From positions 1-37,572 of the forward strand of contig JAFVXE010000049.1 in NCBI GenBank assembly GCA_017501255.1: DNA of 37,572 nt. Direction: 5' to 3'. A program made the translations under genes and the position numbers. This DNA comes from Clostridia bacterium. Its GTDB lineage: Bacteria; Bacillota; Clostridia; Christensenellales; Aristaeellaceae. Numbering within the stretch: position 1 is the first letter of the stretch; every line of letters begins with the position of its first letter. Shown in pieces: positions 29,428-37,385 of the stretch. Below the pieces are notes generated by a model. It was not told the origin of the DNA. It saw nothing but the letters and a program-made list of their open reading frames with translations, and did no database searches.

Positions 29428-30883
29428 CAATCCCTTTTCTTCCATCCGTTGGAAGATCCTATTCGTCTTCCTGCTCATCGTAGGGATCAGCTATTATGCA
29501 GTAGCTACTTCCCTGCTTGGGCTGGTAGGCGATTCTTTGTTTGACGAGCGAAAACGGCAGGAGCGCATCGCTGCCGACCAATTGGCTGCTGAAATGGAGA
29601 CTTTGCTCAGCGCTTCCCGGATGGAAGAGCTGAACAAGCAGTTGTTATCCGCAGGCAATCAACTGGGTGCCCGTCTGATGGTGCTGGATCACAGCGGCAA
29701 AGTACAGGCCGATACCTATTCCACGCTCAACGGTACCAGACTGACCATCCCTGAGGTGGTTGGTATTTTGGCAACCGGCAAAACAGCAGATTATGGTGTG
29801 CATATGATTGAGGCAGTTTCCACTCGCAAACTGCTTCATTTTTGGCAACCCTATCATGAAGATGCTCAATGGATCAGCTATTGCACAGCCGGTCTGTACC
29901 AAAAAGGATCCTTGATTGGTGTTTTGGTGCTCTCCTCCCCTATTCAGGATATGATGGAGCGCCTGTTTGTTCTGCAAAACCAAATGGTGCTGTATTTTCT
30001 GATTGCTGCCGGCATCGCTTTGCTGCTTGCACTGTTTTTCTCCCGTGTGATCACACGCCCCATTGCCTCCCTGACCAAAAGCATCCAGCGAATGGGACAT
30101 GGCGATCTTTCTGTTCGTGTGCCTGAAAAAGGCAGCGGCGAACTGCGCAAACTCTCCGAAACCTTCAACATTATGTCCGAAAAGCTGGAAATGCTGGATA
30201 AGAGCCGCAACCAGTTTGTTTCCAATGCCAGTCACGAGCTGAAAACCCCCTTGGCAACCATGAAAATCCTGCTGGAGAGTATCATCTATCAGCCGGATAT
30301 GGAAACCGAGATGCGTACGGAATTTCTGACGGATATTAACAAAGAAATCGACCGGCTGAATATGATCATCGGGGATTTACTCACCCTGGTCAGCATGGAT
30401 TCCAAAACCATGCGCCTCAACCGTAGCACCTTCAGTCTGGCGCAGGTGGTCACAGATACGGCTCATCGGCTTGCGCTTGTGGCAGACAAGAATCATCAGG
30501 AACTGAAACTGTCGCTGAATGACCGTTGCGAGTTGTATGCTGACTGCGCCAAACTGACGCAGGTGGTTTACAATCTGATGGAAAACGCTTTGAAGTATAC
30601 GCAGGAAGGCGGCACGGTGCGGGTTCGTCTGGTTCGCTCCGGACGGGATGCTGTTCTGACCATTTCCGACAATGGCCCCGGCATACCCAAGGAAGATCAG
30701 GCCCATATTTTTGAGCGCTTTTACCGGGTAGATAAAGCCCGCAGCAGAGAAACCGGTGGTACCGGTCTGGGGCTCAGCATCGTGCATCAGATGGTGCTGG
30801 CCCATGGCGGCAGCGTATCTGTGGAAAGCGAAGAAGGTCAGGGTTCTACCTTTACGGTGGAAATCCCCATCCATCAAAGCTGA
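29408..30883 (+). CDS. Membrane sensor histidine kinase (HAMP-HisKA-HATPase), unusual start
   Basis: About 491 residues: membrane helix 1 near 17-37, an extracytoplasmic sensor of about 160 residues, helix 2 (YFLIAAGIALLLALFF), HAMP (TRPIASLTKS), phospho-His near 276 in SNASHELKTP, N-box NLMENALKY near 391, G1 DNGPGIP, F-box ERFYRV and G2 GGTGLGLSI. It would phosphorylate the preceding regulator. There is no ATG, GTG or TTG near the expected start. The nearest, GTG at 29342, lies 86 bases inside the regulator gene without a ribosome site. An ATT at 29408, nine bases after GGGGAG, fits best and is given here, overlapping the regulator end by 20 bases. The start is uncertain, the kinase assignment is not. 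Confidence 0.87.
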   Translation: MSRTKINNPFSSIRWKILFVFLLIVGISYYAVATSLLGLVGDSLFDERKRQERIAADQLAAEMETLLSASRMEELNKQLLSAGNQLGARLMVLDHSGKVQADTYSTLNGTRLTIPEVVGILATGKTADYGVHMIEAVSTRKLLHFWQPYHEDAQWISYCTAGLYQKGSLIGVLVLSSPIQDMMERLFVLQNQMVLYFLIAAGIALLLALFFSRVITRPIASLTKSIQRMGHGDLSVRVPEKGSGELRKLSETFNIMSEKLEMLDKSRNQFVSNASHELKTPLATMKILLESIIYQPDMETEMRTEFLTDINKEIDRLNMIIGDLLTLVSMDSKTMRLNRSTFSLAQVVTDTAHRLALVADKNHQELKLSLNDRCELYADCAKLTQVVYNLMENALKYTQEGGTVRVRLVRSGRDAVLTISDNGPGIPKEDQAHIFERFYRVDKARSRETGGTGLGLSIVHQMVLAHGGSVSVESEEGQGSTFTVEIPIHQS

Positions 30884-30894
30884 GGAGGCGGAAT

Positions 30895-31878
30895 ATGAAG
30901 CGCAAATGGCTTGTTTTGCTCGGTTTACTCTCCCTGTTTCTGCTTTCCGCCTGTGCTGCTGCAACCAATCCACTGACGCAGGCAATGTCCACACCCATTC
31001 CGGGAATACCGAAAACCGAACCTATTTCCGCCAATCCGGCAGAACAGACAAATCAACTGGAGATCAGTTTGTTTTTCCGTTATCAGCAAACCGGACTGTT
31101 AGCCTGTGAAACACGCACCATCAACATCCCAAAAGAGGAGAGCGCCGAGGAAACTGTTATACGGCAACTGCTTGCTGGGCCTCAGGCATCACACACCGAT
31201 TTACGCAGATTGTTTCCGCACAATACCGTCCTTGTGGATACCACAGTTTCTGGGGATATTCTGATGGTTACGCTCAACGAAGCGCTGCTCAACGACGGGA
31301 TTCCGGACAACTGGTCCGACGACCCTGCCTGGCGTACCGAAGCGCCTCTGCGCCGCAAGCTGACGATGCAAAGCCTTGTCGCCACAATAACAGAAAACTT
31401 TTCCTACTCCTATGTTCAGGTCTTTCTGGTAAGCGATCAGGCTTCCCATGTGAGCACAAGGCTGGATTCTGCCTATTTTCTGGCTGGCAGCAGCGGCCCT
31501 GCGGAACTCTTTTATCGTGATGAATCCCTGCTGATGACAATGCAAAACGCAACCCTTACGATTCTGGATGCATGGTACCGCCGGGATTATCCGCTGCTGT
31601 ATGAATTAACGTTAAGCAACGCCAAAAGTGATGTGCGGCATGCTTATGAAACCTTTGTGGGTGAACTGGACAGCGGTCTTTCCCTGACATCCTTCACCGC
31701 AAGTTCCGGGCATTCCCCTGTCGGTTCCAACAGAGCGACTGTGATTGTGGATCTTTCCTGTCAGAATGGTACACAGGAAATCATTCGTTCTTCAATACCC
31801 ATTCGTCTGATTTGTGAAGATGGCATCTGGAAAGTACCCTATTCCGAGTTGCAGCGGCTGATGCTGTTGCCTGATTGA
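30895..31878 (+). CDS. GerMN-domain lipoprotein
   Basis: A 327-residue lipoprotein. The signal peptide ends in the lipobox LSAC (Cys20). A Pro- and Thr-containing linker follows, then a GerMN domain at about 55-200 (LEISLFFRYQQTGLLACETRTI, AEETVIRQLLAGP, VSGDILMVTLNEALL) and a C-terminal region of about 110 residues like the NTF2-type tail seen in some such lipoproteins (MQNATLTILDAWYRRDYPLLYEL). GAGGAGG lies before the ATG, 11 bases after the kinase stop. GerMN domains occur in Bacillus GerM and actinobacterial LpqB. The latter is encoded next to the MtrAB two-component system and affects its signalling, and the same may hold here. Confidence 0.85.
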   Translation: MKRKWLVLLGLLSLFLLSACAAATNPLTQAMSTPIPGIPKTEPISANPAEQTNQLEISLFFRYQQTGLLACETRTINIPKEESAEETVIRQLLAGPQASHTDLRRLFPHNTVLVDTTVSGDILMVTLNEALLNDGIPDNWSDDPAWRTEAPLRRKLTMQSLVATITENFSYSYVQVFLVSDQASHVSTRLDSAYFLAGSSGPAELFYRDESLLMTMQNATLTILDAWYRRDYPLLYELTLSNAKSDVRHAYETFVGELDSGLSLTSFTASSGHSPVGSNRATVIVDLSCQNGTQEIIRSSIPIRLICEDGIWKVPYSELQRLMLLPD

Positions 31879-31894
31879 TTATGGAGGATGTTCC

Positions 31895-33433
31895 ATGAAT
31901 GGAAATCGCTGTCGATTGCTGGCGATTTTGCTATGCTGCTGCCTGTGTATAAGCAGTTGCACTGCCAAAATGCCCGAATCCGATACAGAACCCACCATTA
32001 CCCTGCCGCCCATACAACAACCATACGCCGCACCCATCGGCGATGCTGCATTGGAATATGCTGCATCTGCAACCCTGTACCTGCCCCGCTATGACAGCAA
32101 TCTGCTGAGCGCCTTCCAGACAGAAGTAACCTACTCTGCCGCTCGCCCCGATGCGGAAAGTCTCGTACGTGCTTTGCTGAACCAACCGGACACTGGTACG
32201 CTTTCCTCTCTGGGAAAAGGCGTTAAACTTTCCTTGTATGGTGTAAATCCGGTGGAACAAAGCCGGAATGTGGTCACTGTCAATCTGGGAGCTTCTGCAT
32301 TGCAGCTGGACCGTAAAGACCTGTATATTGCCTGTCAGGCCATCACCAATACCATAACGGAACTACCCGATATCGACTATGTCAATTTTCTGGTGGTTGA
32401 CCGTGCCATTGGTCTGGATGTTGCCAATACCCTGCCTCTTGGCACTTTCAGCCGCAGTGTGGGCATGGATATCGGCAACAACTACGATCAGCTGATGCTC
32501 AGGCGCATTGATGTAACCCAATCCGCCAGCGACAAACCGCTTTCATCCGATGTAACGCTTTACTTTCCCATTGCCCATACCGCCGGCGTCCTCAGCGAAG
32601 TGCGCAACTGTTCCTTCTCCAATCAGATCATGGAGGATATGATCGTCACCCTTCTGCATGAGATGGCTTTGGGTTCTCAGGAAGGGATCCCCACGCCTTC
32701 ATTACCCTTGCTGGCTGATTTGCTGATCAAAAAGCCGGTAGTGAAGGAGACAGAAGAAAGCGGCAAACTGATCGTTTTGGAATTTGCCTATAATCTGGAT
32801 GAAATGCTCTCGGCAAACCAGATCAGCCGGGCCAGCTGTCTGGCTTCCCTGTGCTATACGCTCTGCACCTATTTCCCCGGCATTTCGGGCATTCAGGTTT
32901 CCATTGGTGATACGCCTGTTGATACCGTGATGTTGGGCGAGCAGCTGGAGAGTTCTGTCTCTTTCCCCAACCAGGTGCAGAAACGTTCTGATTATGCCAC
33001 GCTTCTGTGTGATTTCTGCCAGCTTTCATTGATTGATACCGATGGAACCAAGTTGATTACCATCAACCGTCCCGTTCCCTATTATCAGGCCCGTCACCCC
33101 CGGTTGCTGCTGCAGGAACTGGCCAAGGGACCAAAGCCGTATGATGACTATATCCAAACCAATCCCGTCATGGTGGAAAACACCATTACCGACGCTTCCA
33201 TCATCGGGCTTGCCATTACCGATAAAACCTTGTTGGTCAATCTGTCCTCCACCTTTGAGGATGCATTTCAAGAAAGCGATGGTCAAAAAGAACGGCTGTT
33301 GGTTTATGCCATGGTCAACACCCTGTGCCAAAGGAGCCGGGTAGAAATGGTTCATTTCTTCGTCAATGGAAAACCTTTTGAAGGCTTTACCGGCGAAATT
33401 TTCTGGGAAACCAGCTTTGCACCACTTTTTTGA
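31895..33433 (+). CDS. Second GerMN-domain lipoprotein, probably with repeated domains
   Basis: A 512-residue protein with a Cys-rich signal peptide and lipobox ISSC (Cys22). At least two GerMN-like units can be made out. The first is near 57-180 (ATLYLPRYDSNLLSAFQTEVTY, ESLVRALLNQP, RNVVTVNLGASAL); the last is near 375-500 (LSLIDTDGTKLITINRPVPYY, RLLLQELAKGP, DKTLLVNLSSTFEDAF, LVYAMVNTLC). The region between them (about 215-350) has a third, weaker copy (DVTLYFPIAH, EDMIVTLLHEM, IVLEFAYNLDEML). It begins 16 bases after the first lipoprotein gene with GGAGG upstream, and is followed by a terminator. It is a probable partner or paralogue of the first, on the outer face of the membrane. Confidence 0.84.
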   Translation: MNGNRCRLLAILLCCCLCISSCTAKMPESDTEPTITLPPIQQPYAAPIGDAALEYAASATLYLPRYDSNLLSAFQTEVTYSAARPDAESLVRALLNQPDTGTLSSLGKGVKLSLYGVNPVEQSRNVVTVNLGASALQLDRKDLYIACQAITNTITELPDIDYVNFLVVDRAIGLDVANTLPLGTFSRSVGMDIGNNYDQLMLRRIDVTQSASDKPLSSDVTLYFPIAHTAGVLSEVRNCSFSNQIMEDMIVTLLHEMALGSQEGIPTPSLPLLADLLIKKPVVKETEESGKLIVLEFAYNLDEMLSANQISRASCLASLCYTLCTYFPGISGIQVSIGDTPVDTVMLGEQLESSVSFPNQVQKRSDYATLLCDFCQLSLIDTDGTKLITINRPVPYYQARHPRLLLQELAKGPKPYDDYIQTNPVMVENTITDASIIGLAITDKTLLVNLSSTFEDAFQESDGQKERLLVYAMVNTLCQRSRVEMVHFFVNGKPFEGFTGEIFWETSFAPLF

Positions 33434-33443
33434 TCTTCAACCC

Positions 33444-33476
33444 AAACGCACTGTTCTGTATAGGCAGTGCGTTTTT
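33444..33476 (+). terminator. Terminator of the RR-HK-GerMN operon
   Basis: A 10-bp stem (AAACGCACTG, 33444-33453 with 33465-33474), 11-base loop and a T-run, 11 bases past the stop. Confidence 0.87.
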
Positions 33477-33483
33477 CCTTTCC

Positions 33484-33512
33484 TTGCATAACTTGTCCGA
33501 TTATGTTATGAT
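33484..33512 (+). promoter_or_regulatory. Promoter of the CapA-like gene
   Basis: TTGCAT (33484-33489), 17 bases, TATGAT (33507-33512). Predicted start is near 33519, about 31 bases before the ATG. Confidence 0.6.
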
Positions 33513-33549
33513 TGCGAAGAAATAATTGAACTTTCAGGGAGGTGCAGCC

Positions 33550-34863
33550 ATGAACCGCAGAAACAAACGGGGTATCTCAGCAGGTACCATTTTCATGCTG
33601 ACGCTGACCAGTCTTGTTTTGATCGGCTTTTTTGCTTTGCTGCCAACCTTGACCGGCACCACTAACATCAGTACCAACGCCATTGATTTGGCGGTCAAAC
33701 TGGATCAATCCTTTTCTCAACTGATCAGTTCCCAGACCGTAAGCAACCCCGGCACTCCTGCCAACACTGCTATCTCTCCGCTGACAACCCCAGCGCCAAC
33801 CGCTACGCCTGCGCCCACCGCCCCGCCGATAAAGCGCTTTACCCTTTGTGCTACCGGCAGTATTCAGTTTGATTCCGGAGCCCTGTCTTCGCTGACCGAT
33901 AAGGATGTGGGCTATCGTTTTGATCTATCGCTGAGTTCTCTCGGTTCAGCGATGCAATCGGATCTGACCATTGCCACACTGCGCAACGCTGTTATCCCCA
34001 CCGACAAACTCAGTGCTTTCAATATGCCCGCAGCCCTTCTGAATGCGCTGAAAAACGCTGGCATTGATGCTCTCTGTGTTGGATATCCAAATGCACTGAA
34101 CGCCGGTATAAGCGGCCTTACAGCCACAAAAAACAGCATTGTTAATGCTGGCATGACCCCCTATGGTCTCTATGCTTCACCTGCCGAGCGGGAAACAGCG
34201 GTTATGGGAAGTGCCAACGGTGTTCAAGTGGCTCTGCTTAGCTATCAGAACGATTTGAGTTCCAGCAGCAAAAAGCAGACAAGCAATGAGGAACAAGCTT
34301 ACGCATATGCCCCGATTGATGTTGAGATCATCCAGAGCGACATTGCCCGCCTGAAACAAAATGGTGCAGAAGTCATCATCGTTTCCCTTTGCTGGGGCAA
34401 AACCAGTGCCACTTCACCAACAGCTGCACAGCGTGAACAAGCGCAGCAAATCGCTGATGCAGGTGCCGATATCATACTTGGTACCAATCCCCAGGCGGTG
34501 TTCCCGGTTGAGATTTTGACCGCACAACGAGGCGACGGAAAATATCATCCGGTACTTTGCGCCTATTCTTTGGGCAATCTGTTCACTTATGACCGGGAAA
34601 GCCGGGCGAATCTGGCCGGTATCCTGCTGCGGGCGGATATTCAATACGATGCTGCTACCGGTACAGTTGCTTTTGATAATCTTTCCTACGATCCAACCTA
34701 TTGCTGGCGTGGGAAAATTGACGGCGTAACCCGCACGGCTGTGTTATCCGCCCATGAGGCCAATGCCCCCGATTTTGTGGATCAGAAGCAGTTGGATGTA
34801 ATGAATCGCTGCTATAAGCTGATTACGGATGTTATGAAAGATGGTGTATTGAGAGAACGATGA
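33550..34863 (+). CDS. CapA-like membrane-anchored protein, predicted inactive
   Basis: A 437-residue protein with a short basic N-terminus, one membrane helix (about 13-33), a Thr/Pro/Ala linker (about 68-95) and an outer domain with the fold pattern of CapA (calcineurin-like poly-gamma-glutamate synthesis protein). The framework remains (GADIILG near 305, YSLGNLF near 339), but each expected metal or catalytic motif is altered: GD becomes GS at 103-104, NLE becomes ATL, NNH becomes GYP near 178-180, HWG becomes CWG at 281, and HPH becomes NPQ at 313-315. A binding or structural role is therefore likelier than hydrolysis. The ATG at 33550 has GGGAGG seven bases upstream. It is monocistronic, with no capB or capC nearby. 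Confidence 0.78.
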   Translation: MNRRNKRGISAGTIFMLTLTSLVLIGFFALLPTLTGTTNISTNAIDLAVKLDQSFSQLISSQTVSNPGTPANTAISPLTTPAPTATPAPTAPPIKRFTLCATGSIQFDSGALSSLTDKDVGYRFDLSLSSLGSAMQSDLTIATLRNAVIPTDKLSAFNMPAALLNALKNAGIDALCVGYPNALNAGISGLTATKNSIVNAGMTPYGLYASPAERETAVMGSANGVQVALLSYQNDLSSSSKKQTSNEEQAYAYAPIDVEIIQSDIARLKQNGAEVIIVSLCWGKTSATSPTAAQREQAQQIADAGADIILGTNPQAVFPVEILTAQRGDGKYHPVLCAYSLGNLFTYDRESRANLAGILLRADIQYDAATGTVAFDNLSYDPTYCWRGKIDGVTRTAVLSAHEANAPDFVDQKQLDVMNRCYKLITDVMKDGVLRER

Positions 34864-34892
34864 TTTTTCAGGGTCATTCCCTGCTATACACG

Positions 34893-34930
34893 ACAATCCC
34901 CGGAAGCATAACCGCTTCCGGGGATTGTTT
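34893..34930. terminator. Bidirectional terminator between the CapA-like gene and gpmI
   Basis: A perfect 15-bp stem (34893-34907 with 34914-34928) and six-base loop between convergent genes. The plus strand continues TTTATTTG, the better tail, so it chiefly serves the CapA-like gene and probably also stops gpmI transcripts. Confidence 0.8.
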
Positions 34931-34945
34931 ATTTGATTCTGAGGC

Positions 34946-36487
34946 TTAAGCCAGCAGACTCTTGCCAGTCATCTCAGCGGGAACCTCCACACCCATGCTG
35001 TCCAGCATGGTGGGAGCGATATCCGCCAGACGACCGCCTTCACGCAGGGTACGACCGATCATCTCGGGGCCGATGGCGATGAAGGGAACCGGATTGGTGG
35101 TGTGAGCGGTGAAAGGTTCGCCGTTCTCGGGATCCACCATCTGGTCGGCGTTGCCGTGGTCGGCAGTGACGAAAGCACGGCCGCCATTGGCCAGAACAGC
35201 TTCCACAACCTTGCCAACGCACTCGTCAACGGTGGCAACAGCCTTCATGGCAGCATCCATCACGCCGGTGTGGCCCACCATATCGCAGTTGGCGAAGTTG
35301 AGAATCATCACATCGTACTTCTTCTCGTTGATCAGCTCAACGGCCTTCTCGGTCACTTCATAGGCAGACATTTCAGGCTTCATGTCGAAGGTAGCCACCT
35401 TGGAGGAAGGAATCAGCTCGCGGTCTTCGCCGTCGTTGGGCTTTTCCACGCCGCCGTTGAAGAAGAAGGTCACGTGGGCGTACTTCTGGGTTTCAGCAAT
35501 ACGCAGCTGGGTCTTGCCCAGCTTGGACAGGTACTCGCCCATGGTATTGTCCAGCGTCTCCGGAGGATTGACGATCTCCAGACCGGTGAAGGTTTCATCG
35601 TACTGGGTCATGGACACGAAATTGACAGGGAAATAGCCATTGGCGCGAACGAAGCCGTCAAAATCGGGCATGATGAAGGTGCGGGTCAGCTGACGGGCAC
35701 GGTCAGGACGGAAGTTGTAGAAGATGATGCTGTCGCCTTCGTTGATGGTGGCAACGGCCTTACCGTTCTCCTGTACCACGGTGGGCTTGACAAATTCATC
35801 GGTTTCTTCCTTGGCGTAGCTCTGCTCTACGGCTTCCACGCCGGAAGCAGCGGTCACGCCTTCGCCCAGCACCATGGCATCGTAAGCCTTCTGGACGCGA
35901 TCCCACAGGTTGTCGCGGTCCATGGCCCAGTAACGGCCCATGACAGTGGCGATCTTACCAACGCCGATTTCATCCAGCTTCTGCTGCAGTTCCTTCACAT
36001 AGTCAATGCCGCTGGACGGGGGCACATCGCGACCATCCAGGAAGCAATGCACGAACACATCCTTCACACCGCGCTGCTTGCACATCTCAAGGAGGGCATA
36101 CAGGTGGGTGTTGTGGCTGTGCACGCCGCCGTCGCTGAGCAGGCCCATCAGATGGACAGCCTTACCGTTGGCCTTGGCGGTGTCCATGGCCTTCACCAGG
36201 GGCTTCTTCTCAAAGAAAACGCCATCCTGGATATCCTTGGTGATGCGGGTCAATTCCTGATATACAATGCGACCAGCGCCGATGTTCAGGTGGCCCACTT
36301 CACTGTTGCCCATCTGGCCATCCGGCAGACCTACATCCATACCGCTGGCGCCCAGCTGAGTGGTGGGATACTTGGCCATCAGGGCATCCAGAACGGGGGT
36401 ACCCTGCTGGATGATGGCATTGCCTTCCTTGACAGGATTGATGCCGAAACCGTCCATGATAATCAAAGCAGTCATGGTCTTATCCAT
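34946..36487 (-). CDS. gpmI: 2,3-bisphosphoglycerate-independent phosphoglycerate mutase
   Basis: A 513-residue Mn-dependent mutase interconverting 3- and 2-phosphoglycerate in lower glycolysis. The alkaline-phosphatase-like metal sites are at ALIIMDGFG (N-terminus) and near the C-terminus (NFANCDMVGHTG, VTADHGNADQM). The catalytic Ser lies in MGNSEVGHLNIGAGR near 61-74, and the insert domain carries HCFLDGRD and NFRPDRARQLT. The length is normal. AAGGAG stands eight bases before the ATG at 36487. It lies 15 bases after tpiA and is the last gene of a glycolytic cluster. Codon bias is strong. The cofactor-independent form is usual in spore-forming Firmicutes and relatives. Confidence 0.96.
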   Translation of the reverse strand: MDKTMTALIIMDGFGINPVKEGNAIIQQGTPVLDALMAKYPTTQLGASGMDVGLPDGQMGNSEVGHLNIGAGRIVYQELTRITKDIQDGVFFEKKPLVKAMDTAKANGKAVHLMGLLSDGGVHSHNTHLYALLEMCKQRGVKDVFVHCFLDGRDVPPSSGIDYVKELQQKLDEIGVGKIATVMGRYWAMDRDNLWDRVQKAYDAMVLGEGVTAASGVEAVEQSYAKEETDEFVKPTVVQENGKAVATINEGDSIIFYNFRPDRARQLTRTFIMPDFDGFVRANGYFPVNFVSMTQYDETFTGLEIVNPPETLDNTMGEYLSKLGKTQLRIAETQKYAHVTFFFNGGVEKPNDGEDRELIPSSKVATFDMKPEMSAYEVTEKAVELINEKKYDVMILNFANCDMVGHTGVMDAAMKAVATVDECVGKVVEAVLANGGRAFVTADHGNADQMVDPENGEPFTAHTTNPVPFIAIGPEMIGRTLREGGRLADIAPTMLDSMGVEVPAEMTGKSLLA

Positions 36488-36502
36488 TTCGCTTGCTCCT
36501 TC

Positions 36503-37255
36503 TTACTTGTTGTACAGTACAACAGAGGTGAAATCAGGAGCCTTCAGAGAAGCGCCACCGATCAGACCGCCGTCGATTTCGGGCTGAGCCATCAGACCCT
36601 TCACGTTGCCGGGGTTCATGCTGCCGCCGTACTGGATGCGCACAGCATCGCTCACATCCTTGCCATACTTGCGCTCGATGGCCTTGCGGATAACGCCGAT
36701 GGTTTCGTTGGCCTGCTCATCGGTGGCGGTGAGGCCGGTGCCAATGGCCCACACGGGCTCATAAGCGATGACGGAAGCCTTCACTTCGTCGTTGCTGAGG
36801 CCATGGAGAGCCATCAGGGTCTGGTATTCCACGATGATATCGGTGTAGCCGGTTTCACGCTCGTCCTTCAGCTCGCCCACACAGATGATGGGAGTCATGC
36901 CGGCAGCGACGCAGGCACGCACACGGGCGTTGACAGTCTTGTCGGTTTCGCCGAAGTACTGACGGCGCTCGCTGTGGCCGATGACCACATACTCCACACC
37001 ACAGGCCTTGAGCATATCAGCGCTCAGTTCGCCGGTGAAAGCACCGCTCTTGGCAAAATGGACGTTCTGAGCGCCCAGCTTGATGTTGCTGCCTTCAGCA
37101 GCTTCCTTCACGGCAGCGAAATCGGTGGCGGGAACGCACACAACCACGTCGCAATCCGCATCCTTCACAGCGGGAACCAGTGCCTTGACCAGCTCGGCAG
37201 CCTCGGCAGGAGTCTTATTCATCTTCCAGTTACCGGCAATAATGGCTTTACGCAT
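36503..37255 (-). CDS. tpiA: Triosephosphate isomerase
   Basis: A 250-residue TIM-barrel enzyme interconverting dihydroxyacetone phosphate and glyceraldehyde 3-phosphate. Key residues are visible: Lys in AGNWKMNK near 11, His in VVIGHSERRQYF near 96, Glu in AYEPVWAIGTG near 167, and the phosphate loop RIQYGGSM followed by DGGLIGGASL. The ATG at 37255 gives the usual MRKAIIAGNWKMN terminus and has AGAGG about ten bases upstream; the in-frame codons further up are non-coding. It lies between pgk and gpmI on the same strand, a standard clostridial glycolytic order. Confidence 0.97.
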   Translation of the reverse strand: MRKAIIAGNWKMNKTPAEAAELVKALVPAVKDADCDVVVCVPATDFAAVKEAAEGSNIKLGAQNVHFAKSGAFTGELSADMLKACGVEYVVIGHSERRQYFGETDKTVNARVRACVAAGMTPIICVGELKDERETGYTDIIVEYQTLMALHGLSNDEVKASVIAYEPVWAIGTGLTATDEQANETIGVIRKAIERKYGKDVSDAVRIQYGGSMNPGNVKGLMAQPEIDGGLIGGASLKAPDFTSVVLYNK

Positions 37256-37343
37256 AACAAATGTACCTCTTTCTATTGTGGTCAGGCACAGCGCCATGAC
37301 CCATTATGTGCTTTGCAAAAGCAGGTTATCCGCTTTCGCAAAG

Positions 37344-37374
37344 TTTGCGCAGGCTGAAAATCAGCCTGCGCAAA
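37344..37374. repeat. 14-bp hairpin between pgk and tpiA
   Basis: Perfect 14-bp arms (37344-37357 with 37361-37374) around a three-base loop, 11 bases past the pgk stop. No T-run follows on the minus strand, so it looks like an mRNA-stability or processing hairpin, or a partial attenuator, inside the operon. Confidence 0.6.
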
Positions 37375-37385
37375 CGAAGGGTTTC

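Noticed and set aside
35102..37357. Plus-strand open frame of about 751 codons running opposite gpmI and tpiA
   Set aside because: It spans two opposed, unambiguous glycolytic genes and their gap. Its openness comes from their codon bias.
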